DNA of 64,000 bases. It comes from Aquiluna sp. (GTDB lineage: Bacteria > Actinomycetota > Actinomycetes > Actinomycetales > Microbacteriaceae). The position numbers were made by a program, and so were the translations under genes. Below the pieces are notes generated by a model. The model made no database searches. It was given only the letters and a program-made list of their open reading frames with translations, and had not been told where the DNA came from. Below, in pieces: positions 1 to 10,837 of the stretch; position 1 is the first letter of the stretch, and each line of letters opens with the position of its first letter. The stretch spans positions 1 through 64,000 of the forward strand of contig JAIOXN010000002.1 of the NCBI GenBank assembly GCA_021741585.1, read 5' to 3'.

Positions 1-552
<552 letters not shown>

Positions 553-560
553 AATCATTC

Positions 561-608
561 TGCCTACAAGTAGGCAAGCTTCTACGAACACCCCGGAAAA
601 TTGGGGTG
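561..608 (-). other. Two stem-loops just upstream of 16S (rRNA processing region)
   Basis: Two perfect inverted repeats lie immediately before the mature 16S end. TGCCTAC/GTAGGCA (561-567 with 570-576) is a 7-bp stem with a very small loop. CACCCC/GGGGTG (589-594 with 603-608) is a 6-bp stem with an 8-nt loop. Leaders of rRNA operons normally fold and pair around 16S for RNase III processing, so these are read as leader or processing structures. The 3' half of the processing stalk is outside the window, so pairing across 16S cannot be tested here. Confidence 0.5.
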
Positions 609-720
609 ATCAATTTGATTTGGCTTTCGAACTGTCAACTGACAATTCTGTGTTTTGTATCTTTATCCAAAAGGATCTCTACCAGAACAAGTTCTGGCCG
701 AGGTTTTTGGCATCGACATT

Positions 721-744
721 GTGCACGCTGTTGAGTTCTCAAAG
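721..744 (-). promoter_or_regulatory. rRNA leader antitermination-type (boxA-region) motif
   Basis: On the minus strand this reads CTTTGAGAACTCAACAG followed by CGTGCAC, the conserved element of actinobacterial rRNA leaders in the boxA/Nus antitermination region. It lies between promoter P1 (796-823) and 16S, as expected for a transcribed leader. The assignment is by resemblance to known actinobacterial leaders. Confidence 0.6.
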
Positions 745-795
745 ATCGGATGCATCTGACTTCATCTCTCGAATCAGCTTCAGAGCAACTTTTCT

Positions 796-823
796 AGTCT
801 ACCGATTTGACGCCTTCTGTCAA
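796..823 (-). promoter_or_regulatory. Main rRNA operon promoter (P1)
   Basis: The -35 is a perfect TTGACA (818-823), the spacer is 16 nt, and the -10 is TAGACT (796-801), all on the minus strand. Transcription should start near 788-790 and give a leader of about 235 nt carrying the boxA-like motif. It is the best sigma70-type promoter in the 500-nt gap between tyrS and 16S. Confidence 0.75.
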
Positions 824-871
824 CCTCTTGTTTCAAAGAAGTTTCCTTCAGTTCTCTTATCGGAGACCTAA

Positions 872-900
872 ATCCTAGACACTAAAAACTGAAGCCACAA
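872..900 (-). promoter_or_regulatory. Possible second rRNA promoter (P2, upstream)
   Basis: TTGTGG (895-900), a 17-nt spacer and TAGGAT (872-877) on the minus strand, about 75 nt upstream of P1. The hexamers are weaker than P1. Tandem promoters are common in rRNA operons. Confidence 0.35.
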
Positions 901-985
901 GGGCCAATTTTCGTATCCGGAAGTGTTGCACTTGAGCCGGCGATCTCAATCGGATCTTGCCAAGCTTTGGACAACTCGCATGAGC

Positions 986-1012
986 TTAGTAACGATTTGG
1001 TGTCGCTGTCAA
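986..1012 (-). promoter_or_regulatory. Weak promoter-like hexamers downstream of tyrS
   Basis: TTGACA (1007-1012) and TACTAA (986-991) on the minus strand are separated by only 15 nt, shorter than usual. No terminator hairpin is visible between the tyrS stop (1051) and this point, so tyrS transcripts could run into the rRNA leader. I see nothing else in 901-1050. Confidence 0.2.
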
Positions 1013-1050
1013 ATCAAACACGAGAAATCGTCAAATTATTTTTAATTCCC

Positions 1051-2352
1051 TTATTTGGCAAGGAAAAGTCCGGCCAAAGACTTCTTGCCTCGAGCCAAAA
1101 CAGCCATCTTTCCAAAAAGAAAATCAGAAACTTCGGCCTTGTCGGAATCAACCTTTACCTTGTTGATGCTGACGCCACCCTGCTCGATTGCGCGCCTTGC
1201 GCTGGAGTTGGATTCTTCAAGACCGGATTCGACTAGAGCCTGGATCACTGAAGTGCCAACCGGTATCTCGATATTTGGCAATTCCCTCAGGGCGCTTTCA
1301 AGAGTTTTCGGATCTAAGGATGCCAAATCTCCAGAGCCAAAAAGTGCCGCAGACGCATCGCGAGCTGCCTCAGCATCCGCTTTTGAATGAACCAGCTCTG
1401 TAACCTCTAGCGCCAATCGCTTTTGTGCCTCACGCTTGAATGGCTCTTCTGCCACCTTCAGTGCCAACTCTTCAATCTCTGCCTTGGTTAAGAAAGTGAA
1501 TACTTTAAGCCTGTCAATCACATCTGCATCATCGGTGTTTAGCCAGAACTGATACATCGCATAGGGCGAGGTCATCTCGGCATCGAGCCAAACTGCGTTG
1601 CCCTCACTCTTACCGAACTTTTTGCCGTCGGAATTTGTGATCAATGGGGTTGCAATCAGATGAACGCTTTGGCCCTCAACCTTGTGAATCAAATCTGAAC
1701 CCGAGGTTAGATTTCCCCATTGGTCGCTACCACCGGTTTCCATGGTGCAGCCGTAGCGCTGGTATAGCTCCAAGAAATCCAAGCCCTGCAGAATCTGGTA
1801 GCTGAACTCGGTGTAGCTGATGCCGTGTTCAGAATTCAAGCGAGCAGAGACCGCATCTTTGGCGAGCATCTTGCCCACACGATAGTGCTTACCGACATCC
1901 CTTAGGAAGTCGATAGCGCTGTATTGACTGGTCCAATCCAGGTTGTTGACCATGCGAGCAGCATATTCACCCTCGAAATCCAAAAACTTGGAGTTCTGGT
2001 CCGCTAGACGTGACACCCAATCCGCAACCAATTCCTTGGTGTTCAAGGTGCGCTCGCTAGAAGGCTTGGGGTCTCCAATCAGACCTGTCGCGCCACCAAC
2101 CAGTGCCAGCGGGAAATTGCCCGCCAATTGAATCCTGCGCATTGTGAGTAGCTGCACAAGGTTTCCCAGGTGCAAGGAGGGGGCAGTTGGGTCAAAGCCG
2201 CAATAGTAAGTGATTGGTCCATCCGAGAAAGCTTTTCTAAGCGCATCTTCGTCGGTTGAAAGCGCAATCAGTCCGCGCCATTTGAGCTCATCGACAATGT
2301 GCTCAAATGAGGCGTCATTTCTTTGAGCTTGAAGTGTTTCTTTGGTTGCCAC
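1051..2352 (-). CDS. tyrS: Tyrosyl-tRNA synthetase
   Basis: Class I aminoacyl-tRNA synthetase charging tRNA-Tyr in the cytoplasm, 433 aa, the usual length for the bacterial TyrRS-1 type. The HIGH-like motif is HLGN in PTAPSLHLGNLVQLL near residue 60, and the KMSKS-like loop is KFGKS near residue 245. A C-terminal S4-type RNA-binding domain begins around residue 365 (SSARRAIEQGGVSINKVKV). The start is GTG at 2352. The last base of the argH stop TAG is the first base of this GTG, a 1-nt overlap implying translational coupling. It is the last protein gene before the rRNA operon on this strand. Confidence 0.95.
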   Translation of the reverse strand: MATKETLQAQRNDASFEHIVDELKWRGLIALSTDEDALRKAFSDGPITYYCGFDPTAPSLHLGNLVQLLTMRRIQLAGNFPLALVGGATGLIGDPKPSSERTLNTKELVADWVSRLADQNSKFLDFEGEYAARMVNNLDWTSQYSAIDFLRDVGKHYRVGKMLAKDAVSARLNSEHGISYTEFSYQILQGLDFLELYQRYGCTMETGGSDQWGNLTSGSDLIHKVEGQSVHLIATPLITNSDGKKFGKSEGNAVWLDAEMTSPYAMYQFWLNTDDADVIDRLKVFTFLTKAEIEELALKVAEEPFKREAQKRLALEVTELVHSKADAEAARDASAALFGSGDLASLDPKTLESALRELPNIEIPVGTSVIQALVESGLEESNSSARRAIEQGGVSINKVKVDSDKAEVSDFLFGKMAVLARGKKSLAGLFLAK

Positions 2353-3752
2353 TAGTTTTCCCTGCTTGCCAAAAAGGCCTCTAATTTGCTCAATTGAATC
2401 TCTGCCTGACTCTTGGAAGTTCCTCCCGCCCCATTTCGCGAGGTAATGGCGCTCTCAACCGAAAGCACAGAACGCAGTTCCGGAAGTAGGTGCATGGAGA
2501 TGCTCAAGTACTGCTCATCGGTTGGCTCATGCAGCTCGAGCGAATGTTCCTCGCAGAACTTCACTAGTTCTCCAGTGATCTCATGTGCGTCGCGGAAAAC
2601 CACACCTTGTTTGACCAACCATTCGGCAACATCGGTTGCAAGAGCGAACCCAAGAGGTGCAAGGGAGGCCATTCTTTCAAGATCAAACTTGAGCGTCGCA
2701 ACCATCCCAGTGAATGCAGGCAGGGTAACCAACAAAGTGTCAACTGAATCAAACACTGGCTCTTTGTCCTCTTGCAGGTCACGGTTGTAACTAAGCGGCA
2801 GGCCCTTGAGGGTCGATAGCAATCCAGTTAGATTTCCAATCAACCGACCAGCTTTACCCCTAGCAAGTTCCGCGATATCAGGATTCTTTTTCTGCGGCAT
2901 GATCGAGGACCCGGTTGAGAAAGAGTCATGAAGTTTCACATAACCAAACTCATAGGTTGACCACGCGATGATCTCCTCGGCAAATCGCGACAGATCAATT
3001 CCGATCATCGAGGCGATGAATGCAAATTCGGCAACCACGTCCCTGCTGGATGTCGCATCCATGGAATTTTGTGTTGTGCCATCAAAACCAAGCTCCTTGG
3101 CAACCAGTTCTGGGTCTAGCCCAAGAGTGTTGCCAGCCAGGGCGCCAGCTCCATATGGGGAAAGCTTGGCTCGACGCCGCCAATCACTCAGGCGCTCTAG
3201 ATTTCTAACCTGCGGCCAAGCGTGCGCCAAAAGGTGGTGAGATAACAAAACCGGCTGAGCATGTTGAAAATGGGTTCTGCCCGGCATGACTGCATCGCCA
3301 TGCTCCTTGGCCCGCTCCATCAAAACTTCAATGAAGGAAACCAGCTCGGATTCGATCACATCTGATGCGTCCAATAGGAAGCTTCTAATTAGAGTCGCAA
3401 TTTGGTCATTCCTTGATCTGCCGGCCCGAACCTTGCCGGCAGTCTCAGCGCCTGCAATTTCAATAAGTCCGCGCTCTAGAGCGGCATGAACATCTTCCTC
3501 TTCAAACTTTGGTGCAAACTCCCCCGCCTTGATCTTGTCGTCAAGTTCTGAGATCGCTGCTTGCAGCTTCGAGACTTCATCTTGAGAGAGAAATCCTGCT
3601 GCTGCCAGTGCTTTGATATGCGCGTTCGTGCCCGCTAGGTCATAGCTTGCGAGCCTCCAGTCAAAATGAGTGGATTTACTCAATGCTGCTAGAGCGTGAG
3701 AGGGGCCGGATTCAAACCTGCCGCCCCACAGAGAGTCATTGCTTTGCGCCAT
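2352..3752 (-). CDS. argH: Argininosuccinate lyase
   Basis: Last step of arginine synthesis: splits argininosuccinate into arginine and fumarate. 466 aa, normal for the fumarase/aspartase superfamily. The family signature [12 protein letters not shown] is present near residue 285, and the ArgH motif RSRNDQ near residue 111. The N terminus [10 protein letters not shown] is typical. The gene lies 47 nt downstream of the GNAT gene and overlaps tyrS by one base. A small inverted repeat (TTGGG/CCCAA) sits in the gap before it, without a T-tract. argG, usually beside argH, is not in the window. Confidence 0.97.
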   Translation of the reverse strand: MAQSNDSLWGGRFESGPSHALAALSKSTHFDWRLASYDLAGTNAHIKALAAAGFLSQDEVSKLQAAISELDDKIKAGEFAPKFEEEDVHAALERGLIEIAGAETAGKVRAGRSRNDQIATLIRSFLLDASDVIESELVSFIEVLMERAKEHGDAVMPGRTHFQHAQPVLLSHHLLAHAWPQVRNLERLSDWRRRAKLSPYGAGALAGNTLGLDPELVAKELGFDGTTQNSMDATSSRDVVAEFAFIASMIGIDLSRFAEEIIAWSTYEFGYVKLHDSFSTGSSIMPQKKNPDIAELARGKAGRLIGNLTGLLSTLKGLPLSYNRDLQEDKEPVFDSVDTLLVTLPAFTGMVATLKFDLERMASLAPLGFALATDVAEWLVKQGVVFRDAHEITGELVKFCEEHSLELHEPTDEQYLSISMHLLPELRSVLSVESAITSRNGAGGTSKSQAEIQLSKLEAFLASREN

Positions 3753-3799
3753 GAGACACCGATCTTTTGGGATTACCCCAAGAGTTTACTAATTGGCAG

Positions 3800-4345
3800 C
3801 TAATTGGCCTTTAGCCAATGGCGCTTTAGGGTCGCAAAGGTCAACATTGTGACCCACTCCCCCTTGAAAAACTCATTCTCAACAAAAGTTCCTTCGAGGC
3901 TAAAGTCAAGTTTTTCCAAGAGCTTGATCGAAGAGGCATTCCTTGAATCGACATAGGCAGAGATTCGGTGAACGGGGATGGAATCAAAGGCCCAATCCAC
4001 AAACCCAGCTACTGCCTCAGAGGCATATCCCTGACCCCAGTGATCACGGTTCAGAATGTAGCCAAACTCACCCTGCTGATTCGCCGTACTTTTGAGTGTG
4101 AGGTTCAACTGCCCAATAATTCCCGCCCCAGGCAGTTCGATGCCCAGGATCAGAGACTCGCCATCAGCTTGCGGGACTTTCACTGCCGCCCACTTATCCA
4201 AAAACTGATTCACTCCAGAGAGGTCTCTTGGTTCCCAAGGAATGTATTTGCAACACTCGGGATCACTGAAATAGGGCAGCATTTGTGGAGCATCGGCCGA
4301 TTCAAGTGGTCGAAGAATCAACCTTGAGGTTGCTATCGAAATCAC
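3800..4345 (-). CDS. GNAT-family N-acetyltransferase (RimJ/RimL-like)
   Basis: 181-aa acetyltransferase of the Acetyltransf_3 (RimJ/RimL) type. It opens with TSRLILRPLESADA, and the acetyl-CoA loop is visible in RDHWGQGYASEAVAGFVDWA. Such proteins acetylate protein N-termini or small molecules; the substrate cannot be read from sequence. The GTG start (4345) overlaps the argF TGA as GTGA (4 nt), so it is translationally coupled to the arginine genes. It occupies the slot between argF and argH where argR and argG often lie in actinobacteria. A role in arginine metabolism is only suggested by position. Confidence 0.85.
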   Translation of the reverse strand: MISIATSRLILRPLESADAPQMLPYFSDPECCKYIPWEPRDLSGVNQFLDKWAAVKVPQADGESLILGIELPGAGIIGQLNLTLKSTANQQGEFGYILNRDHWGQGYASEAVAGFVDWAFDSIPVHRISAYVDSRNASSIKLLEKLDFSLEGTFVENEFFKGEWVTMLTFATLKRHWLKAN

Positions 4346-5262
4346 TTATCTGAAAGCCAAAGCATTAGAGCCTTTTGGGCGTGCAACCTGTTCTCGGCTT
4401 CATCCCAAACCAAAGACCTAGGTCCATCAATCACTTCAGATGAAACCTCATAGCCACGGTAGGCAGGAAGACAGTGCAGGAAGACAGCACCTGGAGCAGC
4501 CTTTTCCATCAGCGCCTCGTCGACGGTGTAGCCGGAGAAAAGCTTGACGCGCGCTTCTTTCTCGCTCTCCATCCCCATTGAAACCCAGGTGTCAGTTGCC
4601 ACAACGTCAGCACCCTGGACGGCTTGGGCTGGATCTTCGAACAATTCAACTCTCTGGCCCATGCTCTCAGCAATCGCTCGAGCCTCGGCGATCACGGATT
4701 CCTTGGGCCAAAAGCCCTTTGGCGCGGCGATTGAAACACTCATACCGGCAGTCGCGCATGCCACCAAGTAGCTGTTGCCCATGTTGTTGTTCGCATCACC
4801 AATGTAGGCAAGTTTCAGACCTTGGGTCTTACCGAACTTCTCACGGATTGTCAGCAAGTCCGCGAGCAGCTGGCAGGGGTGCCAATCATCGCTCAAGGAA
4901 TTGATTACCGGCACACGAGAATTTGCAGCCATTTCCTCCAGGCCCGAGTGGGCATAGGTTCGCCAAACAATTTGCGCGACCTGGCGCTCAAAGACCTTTG
5001 CGGTGTCGGAAATGGATTCTTTGGCACCCATTTGGGAGACGCCGCTGTCGATGATTAGCGGAACTCCCCCGAGGTCGGCAATTCCAGTGGCAAAAGAAAC
5101 CCGAGTCCTTGTTGAAGTCTTATCAAAGATCACAGCCACGGTTTGAGGTCCCGCGAAAGGCTTTGCGCTAAAGCGATCCTTTTTCAGTTTTATTGCCAGA
5201 TCGAGCACCTCGGCCTGCTCTTTAGGAGAGAGGTCGCTGTCTTTTAGAAAATGCCTGGTCAT
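4342..5262 (-). CDS. argF: Ornithine carbamoyltransferase
   Basis: Makes citrulline from ornithine and carbamoyl phosphate. 306 aa. The carbamoyl-phosphate loop STRTR is at residues 50-54, and the ornithine-binding HCLPAYRG motif is near residue 264. The ATG at 5262 has a good AGGAG site. It lies 7 nt after argB and overlaps the GNAT gene by 4 nt. The first residues (MTRHFLKDSDLSPKEQ) match the anabolic actinobacterial type rather than the catabolic ArcB type. Confidence 0.96.
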   Translation of the reverse strand: MTRHFLKDSDLSPKEQAEVLDLAIKLKKDRFSAKPFAGPQTVAVIFDKTSTRTRVSFATGIADLGGVPLIIDSGVSQMGAKESISDTAKVFERQVAQIVWRTYAHSGLEEMAANSRVPVINSLSDDWHPCQLLADLLTIREKFGKTQGLKLAYIGDANNNMGNSYLVACATAGMSVSIAAPKGFWPKESVIAEARAIAESMGQRVELFEDPAQAVQGADVVATDTWVSMGMESEKEARVKLFSGYTVDEALMEKAAPGAVFLHCLPAYRGYEVSSEVIDGPRSLVWDEAENRLHAQKALMLWLSDK

Positions 5263-5269
5263 CGCTCTC

Positions 5270-6157
5270 CTATTTGATTACCTGAGTACCGACACCGGCC
5301 TCTGTGAAAATTTCAAGCAGGATGCTGTGGGGCTGGCGGCCATCGATAATGTGCGCCTTTGGAACACCACCGTCAATTGCGGCAAGGCATGCCTGCATTT
5401 TTGGAATCATGCCGGATTCCAGCTTTGGCAATAGTGCCCTGAGCTCCCCCACCTTGATTTCCGAAACCAGAGAATCCAAATTCGGCCAATCTGCGTAAAG
5501 ACCAGCCACGTCAGTTAGCACCATCAACTTCTCGGCACCTAGGGCAACCGCCAATGAGGATGCCGCCAAATCAGCGTTCACGTTTAGTAGCTCACCGTGA
5601 ATGGTTGGCGCGACCGTCGAAATAACCGGAATCTTGCCCTTGTCCAAAGCTTGCAGAACCGCCCTTGGATTCACGGTTCTTACCTCGCCCACAAGACCAA
5701 GATCCACGTCGCCATCAGGCGTCTTTGCTTTGACCTTTTCAGCTCTGAATAAATTGTCATCTTCGCCTGACAGCACGATTGTCTGAGCGCCAGACTCCTC
5801 GATCATCGCAGCAAGCGATGCGCTTACTAGATTGCGCAGGACATCTCGAACCACACCGATGGTTTGCTCATCGGTATAGCGAAGGCCGGCCCGGAACTCG
5901 CTTTGAATGCCAAGCTCTGCGAGCTTGGCGGTAATCTGTGGCCCACCGCCGTGAACCACCACCGGTCTGATTCCGACAAATCTTAGATAAGCCATGTCCT
6001 GGGCGAATGCCAGCTGCAATGCCTCATCAACCATGGCGTTGCCACCAAATTTCACAACTACGATTCGACCGTGAAACTCTCGCAACCAATCCAAAGACTC
6101 AATTAGAGTCTCCGCTTTGATGCGTGCCAGGGCTTGGTCAGGAGTTGCTGGAATCAT
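5270..6157 (-). CDS. argB: Acetylglutamate kinase
   Basis: Phosphorylates N-acetylglutamate, often the arginine-feedback step. 295 aa. Amino-acid-kinase fold signatures are VVKFGGNAM near residue 34 and VVHGGGPQI near residue 68. An N-terminal helix (ALARIKAETLIESLDWLREF) like that of arginine-sensitive hexameric enzymes is present, so feedback inhibition is plausible. The start codon overlaps the argJ stop as TAATG (1 nt). Confidence 0.96.
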   Translation of the reverse strand: MIPATPDQALARIKAETLIESLDWLREFHGRIVVVKFGGNAMVDEALQLAFAQDMAYLRFVGIRPVVVHGGGPQITAKLAELGIQSEFRAGLRYTDEQTIGVVRDVLRNLVSASLAAMIEESGAQTIVLSGEDDNLFRAEKVKAKTPDGDVDLGLVGEVRTVNPRAVLQALDKGKIPVISTVAPTIHGELLNVNADLAASSLAVALGAEKLMVLTDVAGLYADWPNLDSLVSEIKVGELRALLPKLESGMIPKMQACLAAIDGGVPKAHIIDGRQPHSILLEIFTEAGVGTQVIK

Positions 6158-7311
6158 TAGCTTGAGTATGCACTGTTCTCTTCGACGTATTCGTGAGTTA
6201 GATCATTAGTGACGATGCGAGCGTGGTGTCCACCTGAGTTCAGGTTGATATCGATGTCCACCTGCCTAGGGGTCAGATCCACCAAGGACCGATCCGCCGC
6301 AGGTTCACCCTTGGCGGATATCAGAACTCCGTTGATGGAAACATCGATGTTGTATGGATCAAACTCGGCATTAGTTGTTCCAACCGCGGCCAGGATACGG
6401 CCCCAGTTGGGGTCATTTCCATAGATAGCGGCCTTGAAAAGGTTATTTCTTGCAACTGAACGACCGACCTCAACCGCATCAGCAAGGCTCGAGGCTCCCG
6501 CAACCCGAATGTGGATGTTGTGAGAGGCACCCTCTGCATCATCGAGCAATTTCAATGCCAGTTCGTCACACACCTCTTTGACAAGCTTTTTGAATTCGGA
6601 TTCGTCTGGCTCAACACCGGACGCTCCAGAGGTCATAAGTGTGACCTGATCATTGGTTGACATGCAGCCATCAGAATCAAGGCGATCAAAAGTCTCGGCG
6701 GTTGCTTCACGCAGAGCAGCATCCAAAAGCTCAGGACCAACGATTGCATCTGTTGTGATCACAACGAGCATTGTCGCAAGACCAGGCGCCAGCATTCCTG
6801 CACCCTTGGCCATACCGCCGACTCGCCATCCCGAGGATGCTTCGCGCTCTGAGCGTTTAGCCACCGAGTCGGTAGTCATGATTGCCTCAGATGCGGCGAT
6901 TCCGCCATCATTGCTTAGGCTCTGGATTGCAAGAGAAACTCCATTGGTTAGTTTTGCCAAATCAAGCTGCTCACCAATCAATCCGGTAGAGCACACCAAA
7001 ACGTCTCCTGCTGAAACCTCTAGGCCCTGACCCACCGCTTCCGCGGTGGCGTGAGTGGTCTGAAAACCCTGGGCACCGGTGTAGCAGTTGGCACCACCAG
7101 AGTTCAAAACAATTGCGGCAACTTGGCGATCTCTGATCGCCTCTTTAGACCAAATAATCGGGTTAGCCTGGCAGCGATTGGTCGTGAAAACAGCAGCAGC
7201 CAACTGCACTGGCCCCAAGTTCTGAACCAAGGCCAGGTCCTTATTTCCGGATGCCTTCAACCCACATGCCACACCTGATGCCAAAAAACCCTTTGCAAAC
7301 GTCACGCTCAT
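6157..7311 (-). CDS. argJ: Bifunctional ornithine acetyltransferase / N-acetylglutamate synthase
   Basis: Recycles the acetyl group from N-acetylornithine to glutamate, closing the cyclic arginine pathway. 384 aa. The autocleavage site is visible as [14 protein letters not shown]: Thr180 would become the nucleophile of the beta chain after cleavage at Ala179-Thr180. A gene with this motif and full length is expected to give the two-chain enzyme. It overlaps argC by 4 nt (ATGA) and argB by 1 nt. Whether it also uses acetyl-CoA cannot be told from sequence. Confidence 0.96.
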   Translation of the reverse strand: MSVTFAKGFLASGVACGLKASGNKDLALVQNLGPVQLAAAVFTTNRCQANPIIWSKEAIRDRQVAAIVLNSGGANCYTGAQGFQTTHATAEAVGQGLEVSAGDVLVCSTGLIGEQLDLAKLTNGVSLAIQSLSNDGGIAASEAIMTTDSVAKRSEREASSGWRVGGMAKGAGMLAPGLATMLVVITTDAIVGPELLDAALREATAETFDRLDSDGCMSTNDQVTLMTSGASGVEPDESEFKKLVKEVCDELALKLLDDAEGASHNIHIRVAGASSLADAVEVGRSVARNNLFKAAIYGNDPNWGRILAAVGTTNAEFDPYNIDVSINGVLISAKGEPAADRSLVDLTPRQVDIDINLNSGGHHARIVTNDLTHEYVEENSAYSS

Positions 7312-8357
7312 GGGGCCACTCCAATTGCGCTCAGGCCCGATTGCTCAGCTAGGCCAAGCGCCAAGTTCATGGACTGAATCGCAGCACCTGCGGTTCCCTT
7401 GACCAGATTGTCGATCGCACAAATCACAACAACCCTGCCGGCAGCCTCATCTATAGCTAGGGAAATTTGAACGTTATTCGAGCCCAGTACCGAAGCGGTA
7501 GCGGGAAGTTGCCCGTCTTCGAGCACCTGAATAAACCGCTCTTCACCGTATGTATCAGAATATGCAGCCTGAAGGGCTTCCAATTTCAAGCCGGGTTTTG
7601 CAATTGCCGTGCTGACGGCAAGTATTCCACGAGACATTGGGACCAGCACCGGAGTAAACGATGCCTGGACCGAAGTGCCGACACTCTTTGCAAGATTTTG
7701 CTCAACTTCTGGTGTGTGACGATGAACACCACCCACACCGTAGGCGCGAGCCGAACCCAAAAGTTCACTTGCCAACAAATCTGATTTCGCCGATTTTCCG
7801 GCTCCGGAAGTACCAACTGAAAGCACCGAGACAATATCTGTCGGCTCGACCAATCCAGCTTTGAGGGCTGGAGCAAGCGCAAGGGTTATTGCGGTCACGT
7901 TGCAGCCTGGGACCGCTATCTGCTTGGCTCCGACAATTTTTTCGCGCTGCTTGGAACCTGACTTATAAACCAACTCCGGCATCCCATAAACCCATGAACC
8001 GGCATGTTCAGTGCCATAGAACTTCTCCCAAGCAGAAGCATCTTCAAGGCGGAAATCTGCACCGCAATCAATAACCAAAACCGAAGCATCAAGTTCTTTG
8101 GCGATTGCCGCACTGGTTGCGTGTGGAAGTGCCAGAAAAACAACATCGTGTCCAGCAAGATTCTTTGCCGTGGTGTCAACAAGCACTCGGTCCGCGAATA
8201 CTGGCAGATGTGGCTGGTGGGCACCTAGCTTCTGCCCAGCGTTTGAATGCGCCGTTACAGCACCAAGCTCAAGTTCTGGGTGTGATGCAATCAGGCGCAG
8301 CAACTCTCCGCCAACATAACCACTGGCGCCTGCTACTGCGACTTTATAAACCATCAC
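7308..8357 (-). CDS. argC: N-acetyl-gamma-glutamyl-phosphate reductase
   Basis: NADPH-dependent reduction of acetylglutamyl phosphate, third step of arginine synthesis. 349 aa. The dinucleotide-binding loop [13 protein letters not shown] is at residues 10-22, and the active-site Cys152 lies in PGCNVTA. Two starts are possible: GTG at 8357, overlapping the pheT stop as TAGTG, or ATG at 8354; the overlap favours the first or a re-initiating ribosome. It is the first arginine gene after pheT, with no promoter space between them. Confidence 0.95.
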   Translation of the reverse strand: MMVYKVAVAGASGYVGGELLRLIASHPELELGAVTAHSNAGQKLGAHQPHLPVFADRVLVDTTAKNLAGHDVVFLALPHATSAAIAKELDASVLVIDCGADFRLEDASAWEKFYGTEHAGSWVYGMPELVYKSGSKQREKIVGAKQIAVPGCNVTAITLALAPALKAGLVEPTDIVSVLSVGTSGAGKSAKSDLLASELLGSARAYGVGGVHRHTPEVEQNLAKSVGTSVQASFTPVLVPMSRGILAVSTAIAKPGLKLEALQAAYSDTYGEERFIQVLEDGQLPATASVLGSNNVQISLAIDEAAGRVVVICAIDNLVKGTAGAAIQSMNLALGLAEQSGLSAIGVAP

Positions 8358-10837
8358 TAAACCCTTTGCGTTGCGCCAAATCTTTGATTTGCTAACGCTA
8401 CCGCCCCGTCCCTCGCAGTTGTTGCTTCTGCCTGGGTGAGTGTGCGATCGGCGGCCCTGAACTTGAGTGCAAAAGTCAACGACTTTTGACCCTCTGGAAG
8501 ATTCCCGCCCCGATAGTCATCGACCAGCGAAACCTGCTCAAGCAAATCGCCGGCACCTTCAGCAATCACCTTCGCCAAATCAGCCGCAGATACCGAAACT
8601 TCAACTAGCAGTGAAAGGTCCTGGGTGGCCGCCGGCATGATTCGAAGTTCTTTTGCAGAGAGCACTTCTGGGGCCTGCGCAAAAATACTTTCGAGGTTTA
8701 GCTCGAACGCACCGACTCGTCTGGGCAAATGATTTGCTGACGCCAGCGCTGGGTCCAGCTCTCCAACAAACCCAACAACCACGGAATTAATCAGAACCTC
8801 GGCCGAGCGACCCGGGTGGAAACCTTCTGGGCTTGCCTGTCTGATTTCACAAGTCAGGCCAGCTGCCATAGCAATTGACTCTGCGGCCTGAACCATTTGT
8901 GGGTAACCGGCCTCAATTGACTTTTGACCAGGTGCCTGCGAAATCCAATCGCCCAAAACCAAGCCAGCGATGTGTCTAGGTTGCTCCGGGATAGAAGCAT
9001 TTAGCGAATCAAGCATCTCTTTGGTTGGTCTTTGGTTGCCAACTGGCAGTTCTTTGACAGCTTCAGCTGAACTACCCAAGAAAACTGAACCCTCTTCAAT
9101 AATTGCTAGGTCAGAAGTTCCCCTAGACAAGTTTCTCGCGGCTGCCAAAACCAAGCCGGGAAGCAGCGAGGTTCTTAGTTCAGAGAACTCGGACTGCATG
9201 GCATTCTCAAGGGTCACAACTTTGCCTTTTCCAAACCAGCTGTTCTGCTCAGAAGACAAGAACGGGTAATTCAAAACCTCGACAAAACCGGAACCGGTAA
9301 GAGAAGACAGAGTCCGGCGGCGGAATTGCTGTCTAGGTGTTAGCCCAGTTCCAGGAGGAGCAACCGGAATTCTCACCGGAATCTGGTCGTAACCGATCAG
9401 CCTTGCAACTTCTTCAACCAAATCGGTCTTGTGGGTCAAATCCGGTCTCCAGGATGGCACCTGAACCTTTGCAACTGAGCCAGAAACTTCGACAACCGCG
9501 CCGATTTGGGTCAAGGTGTTTACAACCTGATCCTTGGAATACTCGACTCCAACCAATTGCGTTGGGTAGTCCAGAGGAAGTTCAATGACTCTTGGAGAAG
9601 ATTCGGCCTTGAACTCAGCGCCAACTCCATTCAGCTTGCCGCGGGCAAGCTCCACGAGCAATTGGGCGGCTCTAGCCGCAGCGAACTTGCCAATCTCCGA
9701 ATCAACACCACGCTCAAAGCGCTTAGAAGCTTCAGATGGCAGCTTGTGCCTTCTTGCAGAGCGGGCGATCGAAATCGGATCAAAAGCTGCTGCTTCCAAA
9801 AGCACCGAGGTTGTGGTGTCAGAAACTTCAGTTCTTGCCCCACCCATAACTCCAGCTAGACCTATTGGCCCGGATTCGTCGCAGATGAGCAGGTCTTCTG
9901 AATGTAGGTCACGAACCTTCTCATCAAGAGTCTGTAATTTCTCACCAGAAGTTGCCCTGCGGACCGAAATGCCACCATCAAGCTTTGCCGCGTCATAGGC
10001 GTGCAAAGGCTGCCCGAGCTCCAACATCACATAGTTCGTGATGTCTACCGCAATAGATATTGAGCGCATTCCAGCAAGCTTCAGACGATTTACCATCCAG
10101 CCTGGAACGGGAGCCTTAGCGTCAATCCCATCGACTCCAAGAACAAAGAACCCTTGGCAACCCTGCACTCCATGAATCGGTGCGGAATCAGAAATCTCGA
10201 GCTTGAAGCCGGTGCCAGCTTGTAATGCAACGAGATCTTTTGGATCTGTGAACTTTGAGCCGGTGGCGTGAGAGTACTCTCTGGCGATACCTCGGATTGA
10301 AAGACAATATCCGCGATCTGGGGTTACGTTTACCTCGGCAGCAGATTCGGCCAAACCCAATAATTCGATGGCATCGGTACCGACTATAGGGTCCAAACCA
10401 ATTGTGGAAAGCCTGAGGATTCCCTCGTGCTCATCGCTTAGTCCAAGTTCGCGGCTCGAAGCGATCATTCCATCGGAAACATGGCCATAGGTTTTTCTGG
10501 CTGCAATCTGGAAACCTCCCGGCAGCGTTGCCCCGGGAAGAGTGACAACAACCTTGTCGCCAACGAAGAAGTTTCTGGCGCCACAAACTATGCCCCTAAC
10601 TGCTTCATCGCCTGATTCGGCAACTCTGACCTGGCACCAGCGGATGGTCTTGCCGTTGGACTGCTCTTCTTCAACAAACTCAAGGACTTCACCAACCACG
10701 ATTGGTCCAGAAAGATCGCCACCGTGGGCGCCTTCCTCTTCAAGCCCTACCTTTACAAGCTCTGCCATCACATCGTGTGGGGTTGCATTGTCAGGAAGTT
10801 CAACAAATTCGCCTAGCCATGAAAGTGGAATGCGCAT
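8357..10837 (-). CDS. pheT: Phenylalanyl-tRNA synthetase beta subunit
   Basis: Large subunit of the heterotetrameric PheRS. 826 aa, full length for bacteria. In order: N-terminal domain with an EMAP-like tRNA-binding fold (residues about 40-150), the B3/B4 editing region (about 210-390), the B5 domain (about 400-480), the class II-like core, and a C-terminal ferredoxin-like anticodon-binding domain (about 735-826, [14 protein letters not shown] onward). It overlaps pheS (TGATG junction) and argC by 1 nt each. Confidence 0.96.
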   Translation of the reverse strand: MRIPLSWLGEFVELPDNATPHDVMAELVKVGLEEEGAHGGDLSGPIVVGEVLEFVEEEQSNGKTIRWCQVRVAESGDEAVRGIVCGARNFFVGDKVVVTLPGATLPGGFQIAARKTYGHVSDGMIASSRELGLSDEHEGILRLSTIGLDPIVGTDAIELLGLAESAAEVNVTPDRGYCLSIRGIAREYSHATGSKFTDPKDLVALQAGTGFKLEISDSAPIHGVQGCQGFFVLGVDGIDAKAPVPGWMVNRLKLAGMRSISIAVDITNYVMLELGQPLHAYDAAKLDGGISVRRATSGEKLQTLDEKVRDLHSEDLLICDESGPIGLAGVMGGARTEVSDTTTSVLLEAAAFDPISIARSARRHKLPSEASKRFERGVDSEIGKFAAARAAQLLVELARGKLNGVGAEFKAESSPRVIELPLDYPTQLVGVEYSKDQVVNTLTQIGAVVEVSGSVAKVQVPSWRPDLTHKTDLVEEVARLIGYDQIPVRIPVAPPGTGLTPRQQFRRRTLSSLTGSGFVEVLNYPFLSSEQNSWFGKGKVVTLENAMQSEFSELRTSLLPGLVLAAARNLSRGTSDLAIIEEGSVFLGSSAEAVKELPVGNQRPTKEMLDSLNASIPEQPRHIAGLVLGDWISQAPGQKSIEAGYPQMVQAAESIAMAAGLTCEIRQASPEGFHPGRSAEVLINSVVVGFVGELDPALASANHLPRRVGAFELNLESIFAQAPEVLSAKELRIMPAATQDLSLLVEVSVSAADLAKVIAEGAGDLLEQVSLVDDYRGGNLPEGQKSLTFALKFRAADRTLTQAEATTARDGAVALANQRFGATQRV

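Noticed and set aside
620-1236. Plus-strand open frames in the rRNA leader region
   Set aside because: No ribosome site, no recognisable protein; the strand opposite carries the rRNA promoters, leader motif and the end of tyrS.
3753-3799. TTGGG/CCCAA repeat before argH as an attenuator
   Set aside because: Five-base stem and no T-tract; too weak to support.
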